Below, piece by piece: positions 43,110 to 52,255 of a DNA stretch of 64,000 bases (its first letter is position 1; the number at the start of each line of letters is the position of its first letter). The notes below the pieces were generated by a model. That model was not told where the DNA came from, did no database searches, and was given only the letters and a program-made list of their open reading frames with translations. The translations under genes were made by a program, and so were the position numbers. This stretch comes from Pacificoceanicola onchidii (GTDB lineage: Bacteria; Pseudomonadota; Alphaproteobacteria; Rhodobacterales; Rhodobacteraceae). The stretch covers positions 197,306 to 261,305 of the forward strand of contig NZ_SRXY01000002.1 in NCBI RefSeq assembly GCF_004804335.1, read 5' to 3'.

Positions 43110-43626
43110 GGCAGAGCGTCCGTGTGTCGGCGAACCATTCGAGTACAGCACTCTGTGTCATGGGCAGATCACGCGCCAGCTCACCCCCGAATGCGGCCCA
43201 AGACTCACAATAGGTTGGGCGCAACGCGGTAAGCACGGGGATACCCTTTGACAGGGCCGATGCTATCAGATCGCGGAAGCCCCGCCCCTCACTTTCGCCG
43301 CGACCAAAGCGGTTGAGCACCAGCAGATCGACATTGTCATCCAGTTCGGCTTGCAAAAACGCAGCGCAATCGGCCAGTGCGCCGGGATGCAGGCGGCACC
43401 CTCGCGATCCGTTGCCGAGAGGCTGTGAAATCCGAAACACGCGGTCCTGTCCGATCACATGCAGATCCATATCGGCACAGTGGCACTCCCCGCCCGTCTC
43501 GCCACGCGTTTGCAGCGCACCGCGTACCGTGTGGCCTTGGCTCACAAGCGTCTTGACCGTCTGCTCCAGCAAGCTGTCGACATCCGCGTCATCAAACCGG
43601 ATTGCCGCAAGAGTGGGATGGCTCAT
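43099..43626 (-). CDS. DUF2478 protein (molybdenum-linked nucleotide-binding-like)
   Basis: 175 residues. The N-terminal beta-strand and the block DNVDLLVLNRFGRGESEGRG, with histidine/cysteine-rich GECHCADMDLHVIG, match DUF2478, a family often encoded next to molybdenum cofactor or molybdate transport genes. A P-loop-like glycine string is not evident, so nucleotide binding is inferred from family similarity only. Four-base overlap with moeA and eleven with moaA. Confidence 0.7.
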   Translation of the reverse strand: MSHPTLAAIRFDDADVDSLLEQTVKTLVSQGHTVRGALQTRGETGGECHCADMDLHVIGQDRVFRISQPLGNGSRGCRLHPGALADCAAFLQAELDDNVDLLVLNRFGRGESEGRGFRDLIASALSKGIPVLTALRPTYCESWAAFGGELARDLPMTQSAVLEWFADTRTLCHAA

Positions 43627-44882
43627 CGTATGTCTCCGGTGTCTTCAAATGGGTGCCATTGCAATCGATCCCCTGGCGCGACGTGAGCGGTTTCGGCCGG
43701 GACGATGGCCAGACCGTCGGCATCGGCCAGGGGAAAGAGCGTTGCCGAAACACCAGCCCCAAGCCGTTCGAGCTTTGCCACGCCTTGCGCGTCAAAGCCT
43801 TTAAGCTTTGCGGGAAACACTTCGGCTCTGCCGGGCTTGCGCTGCCAGTCGAACGCCGCGCGCGCCGGGCGGCGCGCAAATGGGCGGTATGGGGCGCCGG
43901 ACAGACAGGCGATCTGCGGTCCGGCAAAGAGGTGAAAGCCGACATAGGCCGCAAAGGGATTGCCGGGCAGCCCGGTAAACACGGTGGACCCCAAACGGCC
44001 GAAGGCGACGGGCTTGCCGGGCTTGATCGCCACCCGCCAGCCCCCCAGCGTACCCCCGGCAGCGTGCAGTGCAGCGCGTATGTGGTCGCGCCCGCCGATG
44101 GACACCGCGCCTGTACTCAGCACCAGATCAAACCGATCTCGGATTTTGGCCAGCGCAGTGGCGGTTTGTTTCAGATCATCAGGCAAGACACCCAGGTCAG
44201 TGACCTCGGCCCCGGCCTGCGCCGCAAGCGTCAAAAGCATCGGGCGGTTGGCATCGTGGATTTGTCCGGGGTTCAGCGCACCCTGCGCCAGTTCGTCCCC
44301 GGTCGACAACACCCCGACACGCACTCTGCGGTGCACAGAGCACTGCCCAATGCCGTTCGCGGCGAGCAGCCCGATATGGCGCGATCCCATCCGCTGGCCT
44401 GCCCTGAGCAGGGTCGCCCCTGCGGCCATGTCGCTGCCCGCGCGGCGAATATTATCGCCCGGTGCTGGCGCATTGTGCAATGTCACATGGCCATCAGAGG
44501 CATCGCAATGCTCAGCCATGACCACCGTGTCAGCGCCTTCAGGGATCGGCGCGCCGGTGTAGATGCGCATGGCCGTTCCGGGTGTCAGCTGCGTGGGCCC
44601 ATCGCCTGCTGCGACGGTGCCCGAAATCGGAAGCGAGAGGGCCCTTGCGCAATCAGCGGACGCGAGCGCAAACCCATCCATCGCGGAATTGTCGAAAAGC
44701 GGCATCGCGCGGGATGCGAGGGCCGGTGCGGCCGCGACCCGCCCTGTGCACTCCTGCAAAAGACGTGTTTCGGTTTCGCGCACCGGCCGCACCTGCTCCA
44801 GCGCCACCGTGATCGCCGCATTCAGCGGCATGAAACGCTGTTTGAGGCTGTCGCATCCACAGTTTCCGGTTTGATCCAACAT
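43623..44882 (-). CDS. moeA: Molybdopterin molybdenumtransferase MoeA
   Basis: 419 residues. MoeA family, which inserts molybdate into adenylylated molybdopterin. Landmarks: LFDNSAMDGFAL near 65, AMRIYTGAPIPEGADTVVM, the MoCF-type block RVGVLSTGDEL, GAVSIGGRDHIR (variant of the usual SxGDxD motif), and FTGLPGNPFAAYV. I use the ATG at 44882 with GGAGAGG upstream rather than the ATG at 44894. Second gene of the torA operon, behind two hairpins. Confidence 0.88.
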   Translation of the reverse strand: MLDQTGNCGCDSLKQRFMPLNAAITVALEQVRPVRETETRLLQECTGRVAAAPALASRAMPLFDNSAMDGFALASADCARALSLPISGTVAAGDGPTQLTPGTAMRIYTGAPIPEGADTVVMAEHCDASDGHVTLHNAPAPGDNIRRAGSDMAAGATLLRAGQRMGSRHIGLLAANGIGQCSVHRRVRVGVLSTGDELAQGALNPGQIHDANRPMLLTLAAQAGAEVTDLGVLPDDLKQTATALAKIRDRFDLVLSTGAVSIGGRDHIRAALHAAGGTLGGWRVAIKPGKPVAFGRLGSTVFTGLPGNPFAAYVGFHLFAGPQIACLSGAPYRPFARRPARAAFDWQRKPGRAEVFPAKLKGFDAQGVAKLERLGAGVSATLFPLADADGLAIVPAETAHVAPGDRLQWHPFEDTGDIR

Positions 44883-44909
44883 GGCCCTCTCCAATACGTC
44901 GAAACTGTT

Positions 44910-44958
44910 GGCTCCTTTCGGGAGCCGGGGGTTGGGCGGGCCGGAAAACCGGCCCGCC
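44910..44958 (-). other. Tandem hairpins between torA and moeA
   Basis: Two inverted repeats: a perfect 10-base stem GGCGGGCCGG / CCGGCCCGCC with a four-base loop (44935-44958) just after the torA stop, then GGCTCC / GGAGCC (44910-44926) nearer the moeA start. They probably stabilise torA mRNA and dampen read-through into cofactor genes. Confidence 0.6.
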
Positions 44959-44967
44959 AGCTTGAGG

Positions 44968-47637
44968 TCAGTTCGCGTCAGCCGCGTTTGTCATCAGGTA
45001 TTCCATGACAAGCGCCTTCTCGGCTTCGTCGAAACCTGCCCGCTCGAACATCGACGGCACGATGCCCTTCCACTGCTGCTGGGTGTAGTGGGTCACCTCA
45101 CGCGGTGCGTGACAGACCGTGCAGCGTTCAAAGAACATCTTCTCGCCCGGCGTCATGTCCGCGTAGAGCGCAGCCGTCAGGGTTTCCAATCGGTCGATGC
45201 CCAGCGCATCGTCATCAATCGCGGCGATCTCCATGTCATCGATGATGGCCGGCTTGTCATAGGCCGTGTTCGGGCCTTCGGGGTCTTCACACTTGCGCAT
45301 CTCCACCAGAACGGTGTTGGCCGAAGTCGCCTGGCTGAACCCCGAAGAAGGCTGCGTCGAGGTCAGGAAGTTCACCAGACCGGAGTTGCAGCGTCCCTTG
45401 CTGTCAAGCTGCGGCCAGCAGCCTTCGTAGATCGACACGACGCCCGGCATGATGTCATCGCTGACCACCGCGCCCGCGATAACGGTGCCGCGCGTGTTGT
45501 AAAGCTCGACCAGATCGCCGTCTTCGATACCGCGTGCTGCGGCGTCTTCGGTGTTGATCCGCACCGGTTCCCGGCCCTGCACCTTGTAGAGATCTCGCAG
45601 GCGGCTGGACTGGTCCATCTGGCTGTGCAGACGGTGCCACGGGTGCGGCGAGACCACGTGCAGCTGACCTTCCTTGGCATTGCCCAGATATTCGTGCTTG
45701 GGCATCCAGACCGGCATACCCGGGCAGTCCTCGATCTCCATATTGGCAATGTTGTCGCAGAACATCTCGATCTTGCCTGTGGCTGTGTGCAGCGGGTTGG
45801 CCTCCGGGTCTTCGTAAAAGGCACCATGGCGGGTCCACTTGCGGGCCTCTGGCGGCACCGGCATACGGGCATAGCCCTGTTCCCAGAACTCTTCGAACGG
45901 CATGTCTTGCGCTGCGCCGGACGCTTCATACGCCAGCTTGATGTGATACATCTTGTCTTCGGTGTCGGTGAACTGCGCCCACAGACCCAGCTTGTCGGCC
46001 AGCCCTTCGAAGATCTCGTAGTCCGGCAGGCTGTCGCCCACGGGTTCGATGATCTTCTTCATCGCATAGACCTTGTCGTTGGAGTAGGTCCCGCCCGAGG
46101 TGATGTCGTCCTGTTCCAGCGTCGAAGACGCGGGCAGCACGATATCGGCCCAGCGGGTCGCCGCCGTCCACCACACATCGACGCACACGACGGTGTCGAC
46201 CTTGTTCAGGGCGCGGATCAGACGGTTGGTATCCTGCTGGTGCGACATGAAGTTGTTGCCCGCGTTGAACACCATCTTGATGTCCGGATAGGTGTTGGTC
46301 TGGCCGTTGTAGAAAAACTCCATACCGGGGTTTTCCAGCGCCTCGGTGATCCGCGATGCGGGAACGATCTTCTTCACGAAGTTGCGGCCCTGGCTCATGC
46401 CGACAGGTGTCTTATTGCCGCCCTGCGGCATGCCGCCGTTGCCATAGTGCCAGCTGAAGCCGACGCCCTGGCCCGGTTTGCCGATCTTTCCGGTCAGCGC
46501 CTGGAAGTTGACAATCGACCAATAGGCCATTTCGCCGTGCTGGGCGCGCTGGATGGCCCACGAGCCACCAATCGCCGTTCTTGACGTTGCGAACAGTTCG
46601 GCCAGCTCCTTGATCTTGGCTTCTTCGATGCCGGTGATCTCGGCTGCCCAGGCCGGGGTTTTCGGAGTGCCGTCCGTCTCGCCTTTGACGTAGGCGATCC
46701 ACGAGTCCGCGCCGACCGTGTACTTGTCCATATAGGCGCGGTCTTCGAGGCCCTTGTCGAGCACGTGATAAGCCATCGCCAGGAACAGCGCGGTGTCGGT
46801 GTTGGGGATGATGCGGGTCAGCTCGGAGCCGAGGTATTCATCCGATGCGGTGCGCTGCGGGTTGATCGAGATAAACTTGACGCCAGCGTCACGAATTTCT
46901 TCCCAATGGGCATACATGCCGTGGTCGGCAACGCGGTATTCGATGCGGTTGTTCTTGATCGGGTCACAGCCGACCAGCACGAAAACCTCGCAATTGTCAC
47001 GGATCGTTTCCCATGCGGATTGCGCCGAATAGACTTCCATGTCGCCAATGACGTGGGGCAGAAGCACCTGACCGGCTCCGGCCGACCAGTCGCCTGCGGT
47101 GTTGGTGCAGCCACCCATCAGGTTGATCAGACGACCTTGAAGCACGTTGGGGCGGAACACACCGGCATTGGACCAGCCGCCATAAGACGAGCTGAAGATA
47201 GCCTCGTTGCCGTAGTTGGTGGCAGTATCGAGCAGCGCCTTCGCGGTCAGGCTCCAGGCAGTGTCCCAATCGACCTTGACCCACTCTTCCTTGCCCCGAA
47301 GTTCAGGTTTGATGTCGCCGGTTTCCCAACCTTCCAGATAGGATTTGCGCACCATCGGATAATCGACACGCGACTTGTCATAGGTGCGGTCAACCACACC
47401 ATAGGCCAGCATTTCGGTCGGACGGGCATCAAGCTGGATCATCGGCGAAATGCCGACCAGCTTGCCATCGCGCACTACCGCTTCGAACGGGCCATAGTGG
47501 GTGGCGTGGAAAATGCGGCCCGAAAACGAGTTCGGGTCAATGGAGGCAAGCGCGGTTGTTCCCAGCAGCGAGGTCGCGCCAAATGCGGCGGCGCCCCCTT
47601 GCAAAAAGGCGCGGCGGGTTGGGTTCGTGAATGTCAT
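44968..47637 (-). CDS. torA: TMAO reductase-like molybdoenzyme with C-terminal haem-c motif
   Basis: 889 residues. Tat signal peptide (TRRAFLQGGAAAFGATS), then the bis-MGD oxidoreductase fold of the DMSO/TMAO reductase group. The molybdenum-ligand serine is probably S156 in SYGGWSNAGVF; WADIVLPASSTLEQDDI and the C-terminal cofactor-binding domain (HVVSPHPWHRLHSQMDQS) follow. Residues after about 830 form an extra segment with one C-x-x-C-H (C839, C842, H843), a covalent haem-c site, followed by about 45 residues. E. coli TorA lacks this and receives electrons from the pentahaem TorC; a mono-haem tail could replace that step. No torC-like gene is seen here. Divergent from TorR, so control by the TorTSR relay is likely. 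Confidence 0.85.
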   Translation of the reverse strand: MTFTNPTRRAFLQGGAAAFGATSLLGTTALASIDPNSFSGRIFHATHYGPFEAVVRDGKLVGISPMIQLDARPTEMLAYGVVDRTYDKSRVDYPMVRKSYLEGWETGDIKPELRGKEEWVKVDWDTAWSLTAKALLDTATNYGNEAIFSSSYGGWSNAGVFRPNVLQGRLINLMGGCTNTAGDWSAGAGQVLLPHVIGDMEVYSAQSAWETIRDNCEVFVLVGCDPIKNNRIEYRVADHGMYAHWEEIRDAGVKFISINPQRTASDEYLGSELTRIIPNTDTALFLAMAYHVLDKGLEDRAYMDKYTVGADSWIAYVKGETDGTPKTPAWAAEITGIEEAKIKELAELFATSRTAIGGSWAIQRAQHGEMAYWSIVNFQALTGKIGKPGQGVGFSWHYGNGGMPQGGNKTPVGMSQGRNFVKKIVPASRITEALENPGMEFFYNGQTNTYPDIKMVFNAGNNFMSHQQDTNRLIRALNKVDTVVCVDVWWTAATRWADIVLPASSTLEQDDITSGGTYSNDKVYAMKKIIEPVGDSLPDYEIFEGLADKLGLWAQFTDTEDKMYHIKLAYEASGAAQDMPFEEFWEQGYARMPVPPEARKWTRHGAFYEDPEANPLHTATGKIEMFCDNIANMEIEDCPGMPVWMPKHEYLGNAKEGQLHVVSPHPWHRLHSQMDQSSRLRDLYKVQGREPVRINTEDAAARGIEDGDLVELYNTRGTVIAGAVVSDDIMPGVVSIYEGCWPQLDSKGRCNSGLVNFLTSTQPSSGFSQATSANTVLVEMRKCEDPEGPNTAYDKPAIIDDMEIAAIDDDALGIDRLETLTAALYADMTPGEKMFFERCTVCHAPREVTHYTQQQWKGIVPSMFERAGFDEAEKALVMEYLMTNAADAN

Positions 47638-47747
47638 GGATGTCTCCTGTCATATCTCGAACACACCCTGACGCTTGGTCACGTTGATCGCGTTGACCCG
47701 CCGCAATTTGCTTTGTTCGAACTTGTAAATGAATGTAAACTGCGCCC

Positions 47748-48452
47748 ATGACCGACCACATTGTCATCGTCGAAGACGACCGCGTGTCGCGCATGCGCTT
47801 GGCAGCCTATCTTCGCCAGCTTGGCTATCGCGTGTCCGAGACAGAGGATGCCGAGCAGATGGAATTTCTGCTTGACCATGATCCGGCCGAGCTTTTGCTG
47901 GTCGACATAAACCTTGACGGCAAGGACGGGCTGACAATCACCCGCGAACAGCGGGCCAACTCCAAGGTCGGGATCATCCTGCTGACCGCGCGCGACGACC
48001 AGATCGACAAGATCGTCGGTCTGGAGATGGGCGCGGACGACTACGTGACCAAACCTTTCGACAAACGCGAGCTTGCGGCGCGCGTCAAAAACCTGCTGGC
48101 CCGGATTGGCGATATCGGACAGGCGCCCGAAGGCCCGCCACCCGTCAGCGATTTCGGCCCTTGGTGCTTTGATCGCATCCGCCGCCGACTGGTCAGCCAG
48201 TCCCGGACAGAACCTCTGACCAGCATCGAGTTCGGCATTCTGAAGGCGTTGATGGACCATCCGGGGGTGACGTTGAGCCGCCTGCGCATCTCTGAAATCC
48301 TCGGGCGTGCAAGCCAACGGTCCACCGACCGGACAATAGATGTCGTTATTGGCCGGTTGCGCAAGAAGATCGAAGAAGATCCGTCACAGCCGAACTGGAT
48401 TCTGACGGTCCATGGCGAGGGCTATCGCTTCGTGCCGCCCGATCCAACCTGA
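47748..48452 (+). CDS. torR: Response regulator TorR-like (OmpR family)
   Basis: 234 residues. Receiver domain with acidic pocket IVEDD near 8, phospho-acceptor Asp in LLVDINLDG near 53, T in LLTARDD and K in YVTKPFD; then an OmpR winged helix (LTSIEFGILKALMDH, RTIDVVIGRLRKKIE, ILTVHGEGYRFV). Probable activator of torA. The 3' end overlaps the convergent kinase gene by 31 bases. Confidence 0.87.
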   Translation: MTDHIVIVEDDRVSRMRLAAYLRQLGYRVSETEDAEQMEFLLDHDPAELLLVDINLDGKDGLTITREQRANSKVGIILLTARDDQIDKIVGLEMGADDYVTKPFDKRELAARVKNLLARIGDIGQAPEGPPPVSDFGPWCFDRIRRRLVSQSRTEPLTSIEFGILKALMDHPGVTLSRLRISEILGRASQRSTDRTIDVVIGRLRKKIEEDPSQPNWILTVHGEGYRFVPPDPT

Positions 48453-51247
48453 AGACCGGCCTGCGCCGCCGCCTGTTCCAGCATGTCGCAGGCCTGTTGC
48501 CCCGCCTGCCGGAGATGACGCATCTGGTCTTTTGAAAGGGAGCCGTGGTCCGTTTCGATCTGCGCCAGTTCAGCGCGAAATGCGCCCAGTTGATAGTTCG
48601 AAACCGCGCCTTTGAGCCGGTGGGCAAGCCGTTTGCGTTTCTCTGGCTCCGCCTCTTCGATCTCGGCCAAGGCTGTTGGAATCTCGGCCAGCAGATCGCG
48701 CAGAACCTCTGCCGTGGTTTCCGCGCCAAGATCGCGAACATCCTCGCGCACACTGGCCAAAACGGCAGAATACCCATTAGGAGCTTCCTCTGCATCGCCG
48801 TCACCAAATGCCTTGGTCTCCCTTGTCTCGCCGCCACCAGATATGGTTTCCAGAAGGTCGATCAACGCACGCGGCGAGATTGGTTTCAACAGGACACGGG
48901 CAACGCCAAGATGGCTGCGCTCGGCTTCACTGTCTTGCAAAGGCTGGGCGGTGAGCGCCGCGATCAACGCGCCCCCGCCGCCCTGCACAAGGGTGCGGAT
49001 CACCTCTTCGCCCGAGACGTCCGGCAATCCGAGATCGACCAGAACCAGATCAAATGCAGTAGCCGCCGCCGCTTCCAAACCCGCCGCGCCGGTTTCGGCT
49101 TCGGTCACGGCGCATCCCAGCCGTTCAAGGTAGCCGCGTGCCACAACCCGGTTCACCGCATGGTCTTCGATGACCAGAACGTTGCAATCGAATTCACGTG
49201 ACGGCAGGGTGGTTTCTTTCTGGATCAGGTCGGGATCCCCGATTTCAACGGGAAGGGTCAGGGTAAAGCGGCTGCCGACCCCCGGATCGGTTGCCACACT
49301 CAATCCGCCCCCCATCGCCTCTGTCAGGTTTCTCGAAATCGGCAGGCCCAGCCCGGCGCCTTCCGTCCCGCTCTGCGCCTCGGATGTGCTGCGGGTATAG
49401 GGATCAAAGGCACGCGCCAGAAAATCACGCGTCATCCCGATGCCGGTATCGTGCACCACGAAGGACAGGACGGCAGGGGTCTCTCCGGCTGCATCCGCGA
49501 AATCCACCAAAAGGGAGACCGATCCCCCTTCGGTGTATTTAACGGCATTTGACAGCAGGTTGATGATCACCTGCCTGATCTTGACAGCATCTGCAAAAAG
49601 AACCGGAGGCACGTTTGCGCCCAGATCGACAACCGGAGTGAGCTGTTTCGCCTCGGCGAGCGCCGACAGGTAGTGCCCCAATTGCCCAACAAAATCACGG
49701 ATGTTGAAATGCACCGGCTTGGCGCGGGCCGACAGAGGTTCGCTGCCGGAATAGACAAGGATGTCATTGCTCAGCTCCAGCAGTTCCCGCGCCGCCGTCA
49801 GCGCGGTTGTCACGCGATCACGCTCGGCCTGTGCCGCCGCCTCGGCCTGCAACAGCTCAAGCATGCCGATAACCCCGTTCAGCGGAGTGCGGATCTCGTG
49901 GCTCATGCGGGCCAGAAATTCGGACTTGCCCCGATTGGCGGCCTCGGCTTCTGCGCGCGCGTCATCCGCGGCCCGCATTTCCTGAACCAGATCGCCCGTG
50001 CGCGCCACGACAGCCTGTTCCAGGGAATTGCGCAGATTTGTTGCCTCAATTGCCCGGCGCCGCAGGACATTCAGCGCCTTTTCCATGCGTCCGATCTCGT
50101 CACGATTGGTGATCGCTGCCGCTTCGCCAAACTCCCCGCTCGCCACGCCGATCATCCGGTCCGCCACCAGCCTGAGCCGCACAATCAACTCGCGCCGCGC
50201 GTAGAACCAGATCAACGCGCCCAGGCCCGCAGACACCAGAACCAGCCCCAAGAGACCGTTCGCAAGACGCGCGGCAAAGGTGTTTGCGCGGTCGATCTGC
50301 AACAGGTTCGCAGCCTGTACCCTTTGCCGGACGTCCTGTGCATGCCGGGACAGCGCATTGACCTGAACAAGGAGCTGCGCATTGTCGTTTCTGACCTGTC
50401 GTCTCAGGCGCAAACTCCGCAAGGCGTGGTCGAACATCCCGTCAGGGTCCGCGGCTTGGCTCAGCACCGCCAAGAGGCTGGCGGCGTCCTGCCGCCCAGA
50501 ACGCGTGGGAAGGAACGGCACCCGGCGCGCGAAAAGCGATTGGTCTTCCGAAAACCGTGTGTACGATGCGGCGATCTGCTCTTCGAGGGTCAACTGAGGC
50601 ACTTCGCGCAGGGTTCGTTGAATGGCCTCGGCCACGCGCAACAACTCCGTCATCCGGTCAAAGGCAAAGAAATCACGATCCGCCAACGCATCAAGCCCTG
50701 CGCGCCTGTCCACATCAGACCCGGCATAGATGTCCGTGATCCCGGCAGTAATCTTGAGCCGCGCCAGATCCAGCTCCGCTTCGAGCAAAACGCTCAACTC
50801 CTGACCGGTCTCTTTGAACAGCGCCATCTGCGCTTCGATCCGCGCCTCAAGCGAGAGAACCTGTTTGGCGGTGCGCGACAGATCTTCGGTCATCCCCACG
50901 AAGTCAGGCATGTCGAACCCGGTTCGAGGCTCTGCGGAAATCCTGTCCAGCGCCTGCGTGTCAAGCTCAAGCCGCTGAACCGTCAGGGATAACGACGCCG
51001 TCAGTTCATCCAGTTCGCCCGCGCTTTCCGCCTGAACAAAGGACGAAGCCAGAGACCGCACCAGTTCTGCTTCGCCCGCGATGCGCCCCGACAGCTCCAT
51101 GACGGTGCCGTTCTGTTCGATCAGACGCTCGTTTGTGCCAACCATATACCGGTTGACGCCTACGGCAGCACCGCCCACCATGATGGTCAGCAATCCCATC
51201 ATGGAGAACACGAGCATTAGCTTCTTGTCGAACGTCTGCCGTCGCAT
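48422..51247 (-). CDS. torS: Unorthodox sensor kinase TorS-like
   Basis: 941 residues. Membrane segment near 12-33, a long periplasmic helical sensor to about 325, second membrane segment (LANGLLGLVLVSAGLGALIW), HAMP region, HisKA with RMSHEIRTPLNG, ATPase (NLLSNAVKYTEGG, GTEGAGLGLPISRNL), a receiver (LVLVDLGLPDVSGEEV) and a C-terminal HPt domain with LAHRLKGAVSNYQLG. This full phosphorelay set and neighbours TorR and TorT define a TorS-type kinase. It senses TMAO through TorT. The start overlaps the divergent torT gene. Confidence 0.87.
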   Translation of the reverse strand: MRRQTFDKKLMLVFSMMGLLTIMVGGAAVGVNRYMVGTNERLIEQNGTVMELSGRIAGEAELVRSLASSFVQAESAGELDELTASLSLTVQRLELDTQALDRISAEPRTGFDMPDFVGMTEDLSRTAKQVLSLEARIEAQMALFKETGQELSVLLEAELDLARLKITAGITDIYAGSDVDRRAGLDALADRDFFAFDRMTELLRVAEAIQRTLREVPQLTLEEQIAASYTRFSEDQSLFARRVPFLPTRSGRQDAASLLAVLSQAADPDGMFDHALRSLRLRRQVRNDNAQLLVQVNALSRHAQDVRQRVQAANLLQIDRANTFAARLANGLLGLVLVSAGLGALIWFYARRELIVRLRLVADRMIGVASGEFGEAAAITNRDEIGRMEKALNVLRRRAIEATNLRNSLEQAVVARTGDLVQEMRAADDARAEAEAANRGKSEFLARMSHEIRTPLNGVIGMLELLQAEAAAQAERDRVTTALTAARELLELSNDILVYSGSEPLSARAKPVHFNIRDFVGQLGHYLSALAEAKQLTPVVDLGANVPPVLFADAVKIRQVIINLLSNAVKYTEGGSVSLLVDFADAAGETPAVLSFVVHDTGIGMTRDFLARAFDPYTRSTSEAQSGTEGAGLGLPISRNLTEAMGGGLSVATDPGVGSRFTLTLPVEIGDPDLIQKETTLPSREFDCNVLVIEDHAVNRVVARGYLERLGCAVTEAETGAAGLEAAAATAFDLVLVDLGLPDVSGEEVIRTLVQGGGGALIAALTAQPLQDSEAERSHLGVARVLLKPISPRALIDLLETISGGGETRETKAFGDGDAEEAPNGYSAVLASVREDVRDLGAETTAEVLRDLLAEIPTALAEIEEAEPEKRKRLAHRLKGAVSNYQLGAFRAELAQIETDHGSLSKDQMRHLRQAGQQACDMLEQAAAQAGLQVGSGGTKR

Positions 51248-52238
51248 TTTCGCAGCCTACGCAAGGCTTTGTGCAACTGCAATTGCCGTTACGGCAGCTG
51301 TTGTTCTGACAGCCACGCTGCTCGCCGCTCCGGCCAGGGCGGCCGATCCGGTCAAGGCCTGCGTGCTGGTTCCGCATTTCAAGGACGAGTATTGGCTCAG
51401 TGTCGGGTACGGGCTGGAGCAGGAGGCCAGCCGCCACGACATCACGCTCATGTTCTTCGAAGCTGGCGGCTATCAGTCGCTGACCGAGCAGATTGCACAA
51501 CTCGCCGATTGCGCAAAACGCGGTGTCGATGCCGTTTTGCTTGGGGCGGTTTCCTCGGATCATCCCGAATTGTTGTCCGCAATCCAAACCGTCTCCCGCG
51601 ACACCCCTGTTTTCGGCCTCGTTAACGAACTCTTCAGCACAGACCTGTCCGGGCGCATCGGCGTTGACTGGGAAGAAATGGGGCTGGTGCTCGGTCGTCA
51701 CCTGACCGAGGTGTATCCCACTGGTGGAGCCAAGCAGGAGGCCGTCCTGATCTCCGGCCCCGCCGAAGCCGGCTGGATTGGTCCGCTGGAAAAGGGGCTT
51801 CGCGCGGGCCTCCTCAACAGCAGCATAGAGATTGTCGAGGTTTTCAGGGCAGACACCGGGCTGCGCCAGCAGTTGAGTGCCGTGGAAGATGCGTTCTCTG
51901 CCTTCCCCGAGGCCGATCTTCTGATCGGAAGCGCGCCCGCCGTCGAAGCGGTGATCGGCCTGATGCAGGCCACGAACCGGCACACGGAGGTCGCTTTGGC
52001 TTCAACCTATATCAGCCACACCATCAAACGCGCCGTGATCAACGGGCGAGTTCTGGCCGTCCCATTCGACGATCCCCGGCAGCAGGGCGTTCTGGCCATT
52101 CGACAAATGCTGCGGGCTCTTGAAAATGGCCGTCCGGCGGGGTTCGACGGGCCGGACATCCTGTTGATCAGCCGGGCCAACAACCGCATCGGATCCGTTG
52201 TTCTGTCCCCGGCCGACTATTTCCCGATCATTCAATAG
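51201..52238 (+). CDS. torT: Periplasmic TMAO-binding sensor TorT-like
   Basis: 345 residues from the ATG chosen here. A signal peptide (LCATAIAVTAAVVLTATLLA, cleavage near ARAAD) precedes a type-1 periplasmic-binding fold (ACVLVPHFKDEYWLSVGYGL, GVDAVLLGAVSSD, LLIGSAPAVEAVIG). TorT relays TMAO binding to TorS rather than to a transporter. The start is uncertain: the ATG at 51201 and a TTG at 51225 are both possible and neither has a strong ribosome-binding site. Either way its 5' end lies inside torS on the other strand, so promoters are embedded in coding sequence. Confidence 0.82.
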   Translation: MENTSISFLSNVCRRIFAAYARLCATAIAVTAAVVLTATLLAAPARAADPVKACVLVPHFKDEYWLSVGYGLEQEASRHDITLMFFEAGGYQSLTEQIAQLADCAKRGVDAVLLGAVSSDHPELLSAIQTVSRDTPVFGLVNELFSTDLSGRIGVDWEEMGLVLGRHLTEVYPTGGAKQEAVLISGPAEAGWIGPLEKGLRAGLLNSSIEIVEVFRADTGLRQQLSAVEDAFSAFPEADLLIGSAPAVEAVIGLMQATNRHTEVALASTYISHTIKRAVINGRVLAVPFDDPRQQGVLAIRQMLRALENGRPAGFDGPDILLISRANNRIGSVVLSPADYFPIIQ

Positions 52239-52240
52239 AC

Positions 52241-52255
52241 GGCGCGGAATGCGCC
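52241..52255 (+). terminator. Small hairpin after torT
   Basis: GGCGC / GCGCC with a five-base loop two bases after the stop codon, followed by TT. Short stem, so weak evidence. Confidence 0.4.

Noticed and set aside
47711-47725. TTTGTTCGAACTT between torA and torR as a Tor box
   Set aside because: It is a short palindrome near the torR start but does not match the CTGTTCATAT decamer I know from E. coli, and no repeats of it occur here; kept out of the features.
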